From the NCBI GenBank assembly GCA_040510075.1, contig JBEVJT010000113.1:17290-81289 (forward strand): a DNA stretch of 64,000 nucleotides, given 5' to 3'. The notes beneath the pieces are model-generated. The model was not told the DNA's origin. It worked only from the letters and a program-made list of their open reading frames with translations, and searched no databases. Every line of letters begins with the position of its first letter. Position 1 is the first letter of the stretch. The position numbers and the translations under genes were made by a program. This stretch comes from VAZQ01 sp040510075. Lineage in GTDB: Bacteria; Pseudomonadota; Alphaproteobacteria; Rhizobiales; Xanthobacteraceae. Positions 56,956-64,000 of this stretch are shown here, in pieces.

Positions 56956-58172
56956 TATGCATCGATGTGCTTGATAACAATGGAGGCGTTGGTGCCGCCA
57001 AAGCCGAACGAGTTCGAGAGCACGCAGCCCAGCCTTACATCGTCACGTCGCTCACGTACGATCGGTACATCTGCAAAGGCTGGGTCGAGCTGTTCGATGT
57101 TTGCGCTCGCGCAGATGAATCCGCTGGTCATCATCAGGATGGAATAGATCGCTTCCTGCGCTCCCGCCGCCCCCAGCGAGTGCCCGGTCAACGATTTCGT
57201 TGCCGAAATCGGCGGGCACTTCGCCCCAAACACTTCGCGAATGGCCTCGATCTCCCTGAGGTCGCCAATCGGCGTCGAGGTGGCGTGCGGATTGATGTAA
57301 TCCACCGGCGGCTTGACGTCCGCAAGCGCCATGCGCATGCAGCGCACCGCGCCCTCGCCCGACGGTGCCACCATATCGAAACCGTCGGAAGTGGCCCCAT
57401 AGCCTGCGATTTCAGCATATATGCGCGCGCCGCGGGCACGCGCATGTTCGAGTTCCTCCAGCACCAGCACGCCGGCGCCCCCCGCGATCACGAAACCGTC
57501 GCGATCGGCGTCGTAGGCCCGCGAGGCCTTCTCCGGCGTCTGGTTGAAACTGGAGGACATCGCACCCATCGCATCGAACAGAACCGAGAGCGTCCAATCG
57601 AGCTCCTCGCATCCGCCGGCGAAAATGAGATCCTGCTTGCCCATGCGGATCACTTCCGTCGCGTTGCCGATGCAATGGTTCGACGTCGCGCACGCGGATG
57701 AAATCGAGTAGTTCACGCCCTTGATTTTGAACCAGGTGGCGAGCGTGGCCGAGGCAGTCGATGACATCGCCTTCGGCACCGCGAATGGGCCCACCCGTTT
57801 TGGACTCTTGCTGCGCGCGGTGTCTGCAGCGTCTACGAGCGTGCGGGTCGAAGGCCCGCCGGACCCCATGATGATGCCTGTTCTCTCGTCTGATATTTCG
57901 CGTTCGCTCAGCCCGGCATCCCGGATCGCCTGTTCCATGGCGATGTGATTCCAGGCGGCGCCACCCCCGAGAAAGCGCATCGCGCGGCGGTCGATGCTGT
58001 CTTCAGGGACAAGGGAAGGCGCGCCATGCACCTGGCAACGAAAGCCCAATTCGGCATACTTGTCCGCGCGCGAAATGCCGGACTTGGCTTCGCGCAGGCT
58101 GGCCAGAACCTCCTGAGTATTGTTGCCGATTGACGAGACGATGCCCATCCCGGTGACAACAACGCGCCTCAT
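56955..58172 (-). CDS. fabB: 3-oxoacyl-ACP synthase I
   Basis: Elongating condensing enzyme, needed for unsaturated chains. Seen in 405 residues: MRRVVVTGMGIVSSIGNNTQ, the Cys-His-His triad Cys161 (SSACATSNHC), His295 (NPHATSTPIGD) and His330 (SLTGHSLGAAG), and the C-terminal NSFGFGGTNASIVIK. The FabB type is suggested by the C-terminal and by its pairing with fabA. Follows fabA by 22 bases. Confidence 0.95.
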   Translation of the reverse strand: MRRVVVTGMGIVSSIGNNTQEVLASLREAKSGISRADKYAELGFRCQVHGAPSLVPEDSIDRRAMRFLGGGAAWNHIAMEQAIRDAGLSEREISDERTGIIMGSGGPSTRTLVDAADTARSKSPKRVGPFAVPKAMSSTASATLATWFKIKGVNYSISSACATSNHCIGNATEVIRMGKQDLIFAGGCEELDWTLSVLFDAMGAMSSSFNQTPEKASRAYDADRDGFVIAGGAGVLVLEELEHARARGARIYAEIAGYGATSDGFDMVAPSGEGAVRCMRMALADVKPPVDYINPHATSTPIGDLREIEAIREVFGAKCPPISATKSLTGHSLGAAGAQEAIYSILMMTSGFICASANIEQLDPAFADVPIVRERRDDVRLGCVLSNSFGFGGTNASIVIKHIDA

Positions 58173-58194
58173 GAGTGCCTCGTCCGCGGCCGCT

Positions 58195-58767
58195 TCACAC
58201 TCCGCTCGGCTGCATCGCCATATCGTCCCGGAACAGGCCGACTTTGAGGTCGAGTGCCCGATAGATCACGGAATCGTCGGCCGCAAGCCACCCGTCAGCA
58301 ATGCCGAGCACCAGCTTGGATCGCATCACCCGCTTGATGTCGATCCCATAGACCACTTTTTTCACCGTGGGCAGGACTTGGCCGGAGAACTTGAGCTCGC
58401 CAAGCCCGAGCGCGCGCCCTCTGCCGGGAGCTCCGAGCCAGCCCAGAAAGAACCCGAGCAGCTGCCAGAGCGCATCGAGCCCGAGGCACCCCGGCATTAC
58501 GGGGTCACCCTTGAAATGGCAGTGAAAGAACCAGAGGTCAGGTCGAAGATCGAGCACCGCGCGCACCAACCCCTTGCCGTATTGCCCGCCCGCCTCGGCA
58601 ATCTCGGAGATGCGGTCAAACATCAACATCGGCGGCAGTGGCAACTGTGCATTGCCCGCGCCGAACAATTCACCGCGGCCGCAGGCCAGCAAATCCTCGT
58701 AACCGAAACTGGTGTACCGCGTTGTGGTTGTCTGGTCCAAGCTTTGCTCCTCTGGCACACCTAACAT
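58195..58767 (-). CDS. fabA: 3-hydroxydecanoyl-ACP dehydratase/isomerase
   Basis: Dehydrates 3-hydroxydecanoyl-ACP and isomerises it, starting the unsaturated branch. Seen: SFGYEDLLACGRGELFGAGN near 20-39, LPPMLMFDRISEI, and WFFHCHFKGDPVMPGCLGLD with His84 and Asp98 as active-site pair. The start is uncertain: the ATG at 58765-58767 lacks a Shine-Dalgarno site, while a TTG at 58738-58740 is preceded by agaggag. fabA-fabB-fabI run together and diverge from irr. Confidence 0.94.
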   Translation of the reverse strand: MLGVPEEQSLDQTTTTRYTSFGYEDLLACGRGELFGAGNAQLPLPPMLMFDRISEIAEAGGQYGKGLVRAVLDLRPDLWFFHCHFKGDPVMPGCLGLDALWQLLGFFLGWLGAPGRGRALGLGELKFSGQVLPTVKKVVYGIDIKRVMRSKLVLGIADGWLAADDSVIYRALDLKVGLFRDDMAMQPSGV

Positions 58768-58833
58768 AGGGGGTTCAGCGCGCAAAGCCAGCGGTTGCCT
58801 CGATCATGGGGGAGTGGAGTTGTGCCGTTCCGG

Positions 58834-58868
58834 GTTGCATATTGGGGGCAACATGTTACAAATGCAAC
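58834..58868. promoter_or_regulatory. Inverted repeat in the fabA-irr divergent region
   Basis: gttgcat (58834-58840) and atgcaac (58862-58868) form a perfect 7-bp inverted repeat with 21 bases between, 24 bases before the irr ATG. No iron-control-element consensus (TTTAGAA-N3-TTCTAAA type) was found. Confidence 0.4.
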
Positions 58869-58892
58869 AATCCCCAGTGCGACGGAAAAGCC

Positions 58893-59393
58893 ATGCCTGG
58901 TTCGGAGAAGGTTGTTTTCACCAGCGCAGCCTTGGAGGGCGAGCAGCTGCCGAGCCCGGTGCGACACTCCGGGCTGACCGGATGTCCGTGGCATGACGTG
59001 AAAACCATGCTGCGGGATGTGGGCTTGCGGCCAACACGCCAGCGCATGGCGCTTGGCTGGATGCTGTTCGGCAAAGGCGACCGGCACGTGACCGCCGAAA
59101 TGCTCTACGAGGAAGCAATCAAGGCGAAGGTGCCGGTCTCGCTCGCCACGATCTACAACACGCTGCATCAGTTCACGGATGTCGGACTGCTACGCCAGGT
59201 TGCCGTCGACGGATCGAAGACCTATTTCGACACCAACGTTTCGCGCCATCATCATTTTTTCATCGAGGGCGAGAACGACCTCGTCGACATTCCTCAGTCC
59301 GAAGTTGTGGTTGGCAAGACCCCGACCCCGCCTGCGGGCTACGAAGTCGCGCGTATCGATGTCGTCGTGAGGCTACGGCGTAGCCCACGCTGA
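58893..59393 (+). CDS. irr: Iron response regulator Irr (Fur family)
   Basis: Fur-family regulator that integrates heme status; in Bradyrhizobium Irr is degraded on heme binding under iron-replete conditions. Seen in 166 residues: the heme regulatory motif GCPWHDVK with Cys31-Pro32, the winged-helix region LRPTRQRMALGWMLFGKGD near 45-63, SLATIYNTLHQFTDVGLL near 83-100, and RHHHFF with the HHH heme/metal motif at 119-121. The ATG at 58893 gives MPGSEKVVF; an upstream extension is Cys-rich and not supported. Divergent from the fab genes, as in relatives. Confidence 0.95.
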   Translation: MPGSEKVVFTSAALEGEQLPSPVRHSGLTGCPWHDVKTMLRDVGLRPTRQRMALGWMLFGKGDRHVTAEMLYEEAIKAKVPVSLATIYNTLHQFTDVGLLRQVAVDGSKTYFDTNVSRHHHFFIEGENDLVDIPQSEVVVGKTPTPPAGYEVARIDVVVRLRRSPR

Positions 59394-59448
59394 GCCTCTT
59401 TCATTCCGTTTAATTCCGTGGTGACGAGCGGGAGTGGGTGCGCCCTGA

Positions 59449-59991
59449 TCAAGCGCCCCTGATTTCCCTGCCGAGAATTTCCATCAACGCTTCGTAATAT
59501 GCGCGCTGCTCTTCGTGGTCGCCCCCTTTTGCCGAGACGAAATCGGACCATTCCGGCTTGAACGCCTCGCCGACGCGCCCGCGAAGATGCGCGACATCGA
59601 GCCGCAGTCTTGCCGGCCGGCCGACGGCCGCATACATCTCGAAATGCGCGCTTTCGAAGCGCTGGTAGGTTTCCCAGAAATCCGAACGAAATAGATAGCG
59701 GTTGACCTGGATGACACGGTCAATGGCGCGCTTGCGCTTGATGATCTCCTCGGGACCAAGATCGGCCCAGTGGCCCACCGCCTGAAAGAAACAGAAGACA
59801 TCATTGATCTTGGGTGCGATGTCCTCGAAGAGCTGAAGGCGCTTGCGGAGGAGTTCCTGATGCAGCTGCTTGGTGACGTCGAGTTTGGTCCCCATACGAA
59901 CCAGAATGATGCCGACCACCCCCGTCATGATAGGCGTGAGCGCAGCGACGATGAGCTGCGCGTATTTCAACCATTCCGGATCTGCGGCCAT
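59449..59991 (-). CDS. Membrane-anchored protein of unknown function
   Basis: 180 residues. Seen: one hydrophobic segment about residues 10-32 (AQLIVAALTPIMTGVVGIIL), then a charged cytoplasmic-looking domain, LHQELLRKRLQLFEDIAPKI near 43-62, NDVFCFFQAVGHWADLGPEE, and VIQVNRYLFRSDFWETYQRF, ending ALMEILGREIRGA. No recognised domain. Stands alone between irr and an SH3 gene on the same strand. Confidence 0.75.
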   Translation of the reverse strand: MAADPEWLKYAQLIVAALTPIMTGVVGIILVRMGTKLDVTKQLHQELLRKRLQLFEDIAPKINDVFCFFQAVGHWADLGPEEIIKRKRAIDRVIQVNRYLFRSDFWETYQRFESAHFEMYAAVGRPARLRLDVAHLRGRVGEAFKPEWSDFVSAKGGDHEEQRAYYEALMEILGREIRGA

Positions 59992-60093
59992 GACTCACCT
60001 TCGAGACGAAGAGTGATTGCGCACTGCGCTCCAGGGATGCAAGGGCGCAGTGACTGGCTCAGGCATTGGTCGGATCAGGAGGTGGCATACGCG

Positions 60094-60642
60094 TTAGTCC
60101 ACCTTCTCGTTTGCATACACGCCCCAGAGTTTTTCCTGCACGACCCATCCGTCGAATCCCGCCCCGCTGACGCGACACCACGCCCCGGTGCAGCGCTTAA
60201 CCGCGGCCAGCACCCCCGCCTGCAGTTGCGCGATTATTCTGCCGTCCGCATCCGGCTGATCACGAACGGGCACGAGCTGCTGCTTGTCCTTGGGCAGGAT
60301 CACCGCAGTGCGCTTCCCCGACAGCAGCGAATGATAAACCCATCCCTCCGAACCTTCCCAATCGCGAATACGCCGCCAGTTGTCCGACTCCGCGGTAATT
60401 TCGACCGGCAGGCCAGACCGCGTATAGACGAACGTCACCTCATGATCCCGAGTGGGGCCGCCGTGAACGTTCACCCGCTCGGGCTTGAGGCTCACGAAAC
60501 GAGGCAGCGGCAACCCGCTCTTGGGTCCGAGCCCGGGTTCCGCGGCCCGCGCAGCATATGCGAGCAGGCTTGCGCTCATCACCAATGCAACGGTCCAAAG
60601 CAACCTCGCTCGAGACGCAAATGCTTGTGTTGAAGCTTCCAT
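60094..60642 (-). CDS. Secreted bacterial SH3-domain protein
   Basis: 182 residues. Seen: signal peptide TVALVMSASLLAYAARA (about 17-34), then GLPLPRFVSLKPERVNVHGG typical of SH3_4 domains, LPVEITAESDNWRRIRDWEG, SEGWVYHSLLSGKRTAVI, and a second SH3-like unit with CTGAWCRVSGAGFDGWVVQE near 150-169. Expected in the periplasm, binding peptidoglycan or protein. It diverges from the dehydrogenase at 60757, a neighbour pairing I recall in Bradyrhizobium relatives. Confidence 0.87.
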   Translation of the reverse strand: MEASTQAFASRARLLWTVALVMSASLLAYAARAAEPGLGPKSGLPLPRFVSLKPERVNVHGGPTRDHEVTFVYTRSGLPVEITAESDNWRRIRDWEGSEGWVYHSLLSGKRTAVILPKDKQQLVPVRDQPDADGRIIAQLQAGVLAAVKRCTGAWCRVSGAGFDGWVVQEKLWGVYANEKVD

Positions 60643-60756
60643 CTGTTACACAGAGTTTGCGATCTCGCCGGAAGGTGCCAGTCTCGGGTACTCTGGTTAA
60701 CCGGGCCTGAACGGCGCCGGCGCCATCCGGTGAAGCATTCGGCGGGGCACGAGTTC

Positions 60757-61758
60757 ATGATCAGCCGCAAGAAGCCGCTCGTCGTGGTTACGCGCAAACT
60801 GCCGGACACTGTCGAGACGCGGATGCGCGAACTGTTCGATGCACGTCTCAATCTCGATGATACGCCCATGAGCGCCTCGGAGCTTGCGGAAATTGTCAGC
60901 AGCGCCGACGTCCTGGTGCCGACCGTTACTGATCGGATCGACGCCGCCGTGCTCAGCAGAGCGGGACAGAACCTGAAGCTGATCGCGAACTACGGCAACG
61001 GCGTTGACAATATCGATGTGACCACGGCGCTGAGCCGCGGCATCACCGTGACGAACACGCCCGGAGTGCTAACGGAAGACACCGCCGATATGACCATGGC
61101 GCTGATCCTCGCGGTGCCGCGGCGCCTCGCCGAAGGGGCCACCGTGCTTAGCGAGGACAAGCCATGGCCGGGATGGTCTCCCACGTGGATGCTCGGGCAC
61201 CGCATTTGGGGCAAGCGGCTTGGCATCATCGGGATGGGAAGAATTGGCCAGGCGGTGGCGCGGCGGGCGCGCGCCTTCGGCCTGCAGATCCATTATCACA
61301 ACCGCCGGCGCGTGGCGGCGAAAATCGAGGAGGAACTCACCGCAACATACTGGGAGAGCCTCGATCAGATGCTGGCCCGTATGGATATCATCTCCATTAA
61401 CTGCCCGCACACGCCCGCAACGTATCACTTGCTTTCCGCGCGCCGGCTGAAACTCATTCGCCCCGAAGCGTTCATCGTGAATACCGCACGCGGGGAGGTG
61501 ATCGACGAAAATGCGCTGGCGCGGCTGATTGCGGCGGGCGAGGTCGCCGGTGCTGGTCTCGACGTGTTCGAGCACGAGCCGGCGGTGAATCCCAGGCTGG
61601 TAAAGCTCGCGCGGACCGGCAAGGTGGTGCTGTTGCCGCATATGGGCTCTGCGACCGTAGAAGGTCGGATCGACATGGGCGAAAAGGTCATCATCAACAT
61701 ACGCACCTTCCTCGACGGCCACCGGCCTCCCGACCGCGTGCTGCCCTCGATGCTCTGA
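60757..61758 (+). CDS. D-2-hydroxyacid dehydrogenase (glyoxylate/glycerate reductase-like)
   Basis: NAD(P)-dependent D-isomer-specific dehydrogenase of the GyaR/GRHPR type. Seen in 333 residues: VLVPTVTDRIDAAVLSRAGQ near 52-71, ANYGNGVDNIDV, Rossmann GMGRIG at 159-164, catalytic Arg245 (NTARGEVIDE), Glu274 (DVFEHEP) and His295 (LPHMGSAT). A GTG at 60730 is an alternative start. Substrate likely glyoxylate or hydroxypyruvate, by family. Confidence 0.9.
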   Translation: MISRKKPLVVVTRKLPDTVETRMRELFDARLNLDDTPMSASELAEIVSSADVLVPTVTDRIDAAVLSRAGQNLKLIANYGNGVDNIDVTTALSRGITVTNTPGVLTEDTADMTMALILAVPRRLAEGATVLSEDKPWPGWSPTWMLGHRIWGKRLGIIGMGRIGQAVARRARAFGLQIHYHNRRRVAAKIEEELTATYWESLDQMLARMDIISINCPHTPATYHLLSARRLKLIRPEAFIVNTARGEVIDENALARLIAAGEVAGAGLDVFEHEPAVNPRLVKLARTGKVVLLPHMGSATVEGRIDMGEKVIINIRTFLDGHRPPDRVLPSML

Positions 61759-61802
61759 AGCGCGACCTCCGGTTGTGCCGCTCCAAGTGGCCAGATCTCC
61801 GG

Positions 61803-61863
61803 AATTGTTTGTTTATTAACGTGGCCTTCAGGTTTGCAGCCTGTATTCGCCACAATTGTTTGT
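61803..61863. repeat. Direct repeat aattgtttgt upstream of the small secreted gene
   Basis: aattgtttgt occurs at 61803-61812 and 61854-61863, spaced 51 bases apart, in the 139-base gap before the gene at 61898. May be regulator half-sites or chance in an AT-richer patch. Confidence 0.4.
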
Positions 61864-61897
61864 ATGATCAATGCAACCAATACTCGGGAGATGATCG

Positions 61898-62251
61898 ATG
61901 CGCGCCCTGTCCCTCGCCGGCCTGCTTGTCTTTTGCGCCGTTGCGCCGGCCAGCGCCACGGTGCTTGCGCCCAACGAGGTTCAATCGACCTTTTTCAATG
62001 GCCAGCCGTTCACCTCTTCGACGCCGGCGAACGTGAAATTCAAGATGGTGTTCACGCCCGACGGAAAAATGAGTCGCGAGCCGTTGGCAAAGACGGGCGC
62101 GAAAGGCGAAGGCACCTGGAAGCTGAGCAAGGACGGTTTCTGCACCACCTGGAAGGGCTCCAAGGCGAATTGCTTTCGCCTCATGACGACGGGCGACAAC
62201 AAATGGTCGGTGATGAAGGGAACGACCGTGGTCGCGACCTGGTCAAAATAA
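61898..62251 (+). CDS. Small secreted protein of unknown function
   Basis: 117 residues. Seen: signal peptide MRALSLAGLLVFCAVAPASA (about 1-20), then VLAPNEVQSTFFNGQPFTSS, GKMSREPLAKTGAKGEGTWK, DGFCTTWKGSKANCFRLMTT with two cysteines (about 82 and 92) that may form a disulfide. The pattern (small beta-rich domain with G-x-W and C-x-W) resembles DUF995-like secreted proteins, but I do not claim membership. The ATG follows gggag. Confidence 0.75.
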   Translation: MRALSLAGLLVFCAVAPASATVLAPNEVQSTFFNGQPFTSSTPANVKFKMVFTPDGKMSREPLAKTGAKGEGTWKLSKDGFCTTWKGSKANCFRLMTTGDNKWSVMKGTTVVATWSK

Positions 62252-62260
62252 TGAGGGCGG

Positions 62261-63076
62261 TCAGCCGTGGCCTGAGAGGTCGCGGATGGTCGGGTGCTCG
62301 CCCGACAGCGGGTTTGCCGGATCCCACGCGTAGTTGAGCGTTTCAAAACGCATGGACCGGGCGTCGAGCATCAGCAATCGTCCGACGAGACCCTCCCCGA
62401 ACCCGACGATTTCCCGGATGACTTCCAGCGCCATCAGCGAGCCGAGCACGCCCGTGAGGGCGCCGAGGATGCCGGCCTCGGCGCAGGCCGGCACCGATCC
62501 GGGCGGTGGCGGCTCGGGAAAAAGACACCGGTAACTGGGATAAGGCCGGCCGTCGACACCGCGCTCGTGGGGGCGCAGTGTCGTGAGCGTGCCGTCGAAT
62601 GTGCCGACCGCCGCGGTAACGAGCGGCTTTTTTGCGAAAAAGCAAGCGTCGGAAACAAGATATCGCGTGGCAAAATTGTCCGAGCCATCGGCGACGACGT
62701 CGTAAACGGAGACAAGCGCCTGCGCATTTGCAGCCGTCAATCGCGTCGCGTGCAGCTCGACCGACACGTGCGGATTGAGGCGCTTGATCACGGCCGCCGC
62801 GCTCTCAACCTTCGGCATGCCAATGTCCGGAGTGGCGTGGATGACCTGACGCTGCAGGTTAGAGAGCGTGACGTGATCGTCGTCGACCACGCCGAGGGCG
62901 CCGACCCCGGCGGCGGCAAGGTAAAGGAGCACCGGTGCACCCAGCCCCCCCGCGCCAATCACCAGCACACGCGCACGCTTGAGTGCCGCTTGGCCAGGCC
63001 CGCCGACCTCGTGCAGCACGATATGGCGCGCGTATCTCTCGAGCTCTTCAGCGCTAAGAGTGGGTGAGTTCAACAT
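62261..63076 (-). CDS. moeB: E1-like ThiF/MoeB/HesA adenylyltransferase
   Basis: Activates the C-terminus of a ubiquitin-like sulfur carrier (MoaD or ThiS type) with ATP. Seen in 271 residues: ELERYARHIVLHEVGGPGQA near 11-30, nucleotide loop GAGGLG at 41-46, VDDDHVTLSNLQRQVIHATP near 64-83, DGSDNFATRYLVSDAC near 130-145, and YRCLFPEPPPPGSVPACAEA with Cys184 and Cys198. No rhodanese domain. MoeB and ThiF cannot be told apart here; the gene symbol is provisional. Confidence 0.9.
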   Translation of the reverse strand: MLNSPTLSAEELERYARHIVLHEVGGPGQAALKRARVLVIGAGGLGAPVLLYLAAAGVGALGVVDDDHVTLSNLQRQVIHATPDIGMPKVESAAAVIKRLNPHVSVELHATRLTAANAQALVSVYDVVADGSDNFATRYLVSDACFFAKKPLVTAAVGTFDGTLTTLRPHERGVDGRPYPSYRCLFPEPPPPGSVPACAEAGILGALTGVLGSLMALEVIREIVGFGEGLVGRLLMLDARSMRFETLNYAWDPANPLSGEHPTIRDLSGHG

Positions 63077-63172
63077 CTGCAGACATTGTTATAGTCGACT
63101 TCTGTGCTGCGCAATTGCACAGATGCCCCGGTGGGGTAAAGTTAGCGCGCTCGGCGGTGCAGGAATTCGCGC

Positions 63173-64000
63173 ATGCGTTTTTTCTTCTGGCTTTTTTCGA
63201 CATGCGTTGGGTTATTGATATCTGCAGCGCAAGCCGAGCATCGCGCTCGCGACATCGCTGCTGTCCTCCACGCCTCATCCTCCGCAGCGCGTGGCGATGC
63301 GCGCCCCTTCCGAGTGGCTGCGGCTAATACGCGGAAACGCGGAAGCGCCAGCCCGGCCAGCGACGCCTCGCAGCCCCCGGCTGAAGCCGTCGCTGTTCAA
63401 TTCGATCTCGCCTGGACCGGAGATTACAGCACCCTGATTACGGGCGAGGACGGTGAGAAGACCGTCGCGGCAATCAAGTCGTTTCAGAAGAACCACAGGT
63501 TCAAGGAAACCGGGGTGCTCAATGTGCAGGAGAAGGCCGTACTCGCTGCGGCTGCCAAGGCAAAGCAGGTGCAGGTCGGCTGGACCATTGTGGACGATGC
63601 GGCCACGGGTGCGCGGCTCGGGATTCCCGCGAGACAAGTTTCCATCAAGTCGCAGGGGAAGAGCGGGACGCGCTGGTCTTCCGCGCAGGGGCAAGTTCAG
63701 ATCGAAACGTTCAAAGTACGGGAGCCAGGGACGACGCTTGCCGCAATCTACGAGCAACAGAGGAAGGAGCCCGCAACCCGCAGGATCGAGATAAATGTGC
63801 TGCGCCCGAACTTTTTCTTCCTCTCCGGCATGCAGGGCCTGAAGCACTTTTATGTGCGCGGCGATTTCAAGGACGGCGAGGTGCGCGGGCTGAGCATTCT
63901 TTATGATCAGGCGACCGAGAACATCATGGATCCGGCGGCGGTCGCCAGTGCCAGCGCATTCAGCGCATTTCCCGGCAGCGGGCTTCTGGCACAGATCGGC
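63173..64000 (+). CDS. Secreted peptidoglycan-binding-like protein (3' end beyond window)
   Basis: 276 codons from the ATG at 63173 to the right edge, still open. Seen: signal peptide FFFWLFSTCVGLLISAAQA (about 3-21), a Ser/Ala/Arg-rich linker, then a PG_binding_1-like unit with LITGEDGEKTVAAIKSFQKN and TGVLNVQEKAVLAAAAKAKQ near 88-130, followed by a beta-rich domain WTIVDDAATGARLGIPARQV. An aggaa lies 8 bases before the ATG. Homologues I recall carry a trypsin-like domain after this, but it is outside the window. Confidence 0.8.
   Translation, partial: MRFFFWLFSTCVGLLISAAQAEHRARDIAAVLHASSSAARGDARPFRVAAANTRKRGSASPASDASQPPAEAVAVQFDLAWTGDYSTLITGEDGEKTVAAIKSFQKNHRFKETGVLNVQEKAVLAAAAKAKQVQVGWTIVDDAATGARLGIPARQVSIKSQGKSGTRWSSAQGQVQIETFKVREPGTTLAAIYEQQRKEPATRRIEINVLRPNFFFLSGMQGLKHFYVRGDFKDGEVRGLSILYDQATENIMDPAAVASASAFSAFPGSGLLAQIG

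Noticed and set aside
1..64000. tRNA genes, CRISPR arrays, insertion sequences, prophage or integrase genes
   Set aside because: No cloverleaf with a GGTTCGA-type T-arm, no regular repeat-spacer array, and no transposase or integrase motifs were found; sequences like cttcgaatcg belong to the family A repeat.

Overview
This 64 kb window is a chromosomal, largely housekeeping segment of a high-GC alphaproteobacterium of the order Hyphomicrobiales (Rhizobiales), probably close to the Bradyrhizobium / Xanthobacteraceae / Pseudolabrys group. The placement rests on gene order (mdh-sucC with zapE upstream; acnA divergent from ccmABCDG; tsaB-rimI-...-miaB-phoH-ybeY-corC-lnt-XRE-metK-trmB; rimP-nusA-infB-rbfA-truB-rpsO-pnp; fabI-fabB-fabA next to irr), on an Irr protein carrying the Cys-Pro heme motif, and on intergenic palindromes typical of this group. 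No rRNA, tRNA, CRISPR array, insertion sequence, phage or conjugative element was recognised.

Layout. 1-3.3 kb: TCA genes sucC (partial) and mdh plus zapE, all on the minus strand. 3.4-10.8 kb: a GNAT, thpR, tesA, the YbbA/YbbP-type ABC system, a Bax-inhibitor-1 protein, a Pat/Bar-like GNAT and a DUF2794 protein. 10.8-17.8 kb: a gene-free stretch ending in an orphan terminator, a DUF1223 secreted thioredoxin-fold protein, acnA, and the divergent cytochrome c maturation operon ccmABCDG. 18-25 kb: a TAXI-type binding protein with two membrane anchors, yciB, ftsY, an RluA-family pseudouridine synthase, a PPOX flavoprotein, mtaB and dapF. 25-31.7 kb: rplU-rpmA with a recognisable promoter, a RimJ-type GNAT, obgE, a DUF72 protein, proB without proA, a small conserved-looking protein with its own terminator, and an adenosine-kinase-like PfkB enzyme. 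31.8-45.1 kb: trpS, a universal stress protein, an Nfu scaffold, then a long co-directional run from tsaB to trmB. 45.1-56 kb: a DUF2336 protein, then the rimP-nusA-infB-rbfA-truB-rpsO-pnp transcription/translation cluster, led by a hairpin-plus-T6 that looks like an attenuator. 56-64 kb: the unsaturated fatty-acid genes fabI, fabB and fabA, irr, two unrecognised proteins, a D-2-hydroxyacid dehydrogenase, an E1-like ThiF/MoeB protein, and the start of a secreted peptidoglycan-binding-like protein.

Functional themes are ribosome biogenesis and translation quality (rplU, rpmA, obgE, rimI, miaB, mtaB, ybeY, rimP, nusA, infB, rbfA, truB, rpsO, pnp, tsaB, trmB, trpS), envelope and lipoprotein work (lnt, corC, tesA, fab genes, yciB, ftsY), and iron/heme control with heme-protein biogenesis (irr, ccm, nfu, acnA). 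Non-ATG starts are frequent: phoH, lnt and truB appear to use TTG, and metK, corC, ccmB, ccmC and ccmD use GTG.

I do not see an obvious unknown multi-gene system. The most interesting material is non-coding or contextual: a pair of related nested inverted repeats between infB and rbfA; four copies of a composite palindrome sitting on or near gene 3' ends; a purine/pyrimidine-biased repeat tract before obgE that appears to form the C-terminus of a GNAT gene; a rimP leader terminator; an orphan terminator suggesting a small RNA; a TctC-type binding protein translationally coupled to rimI; and apparent losses of ylxR and proA from their usual places.
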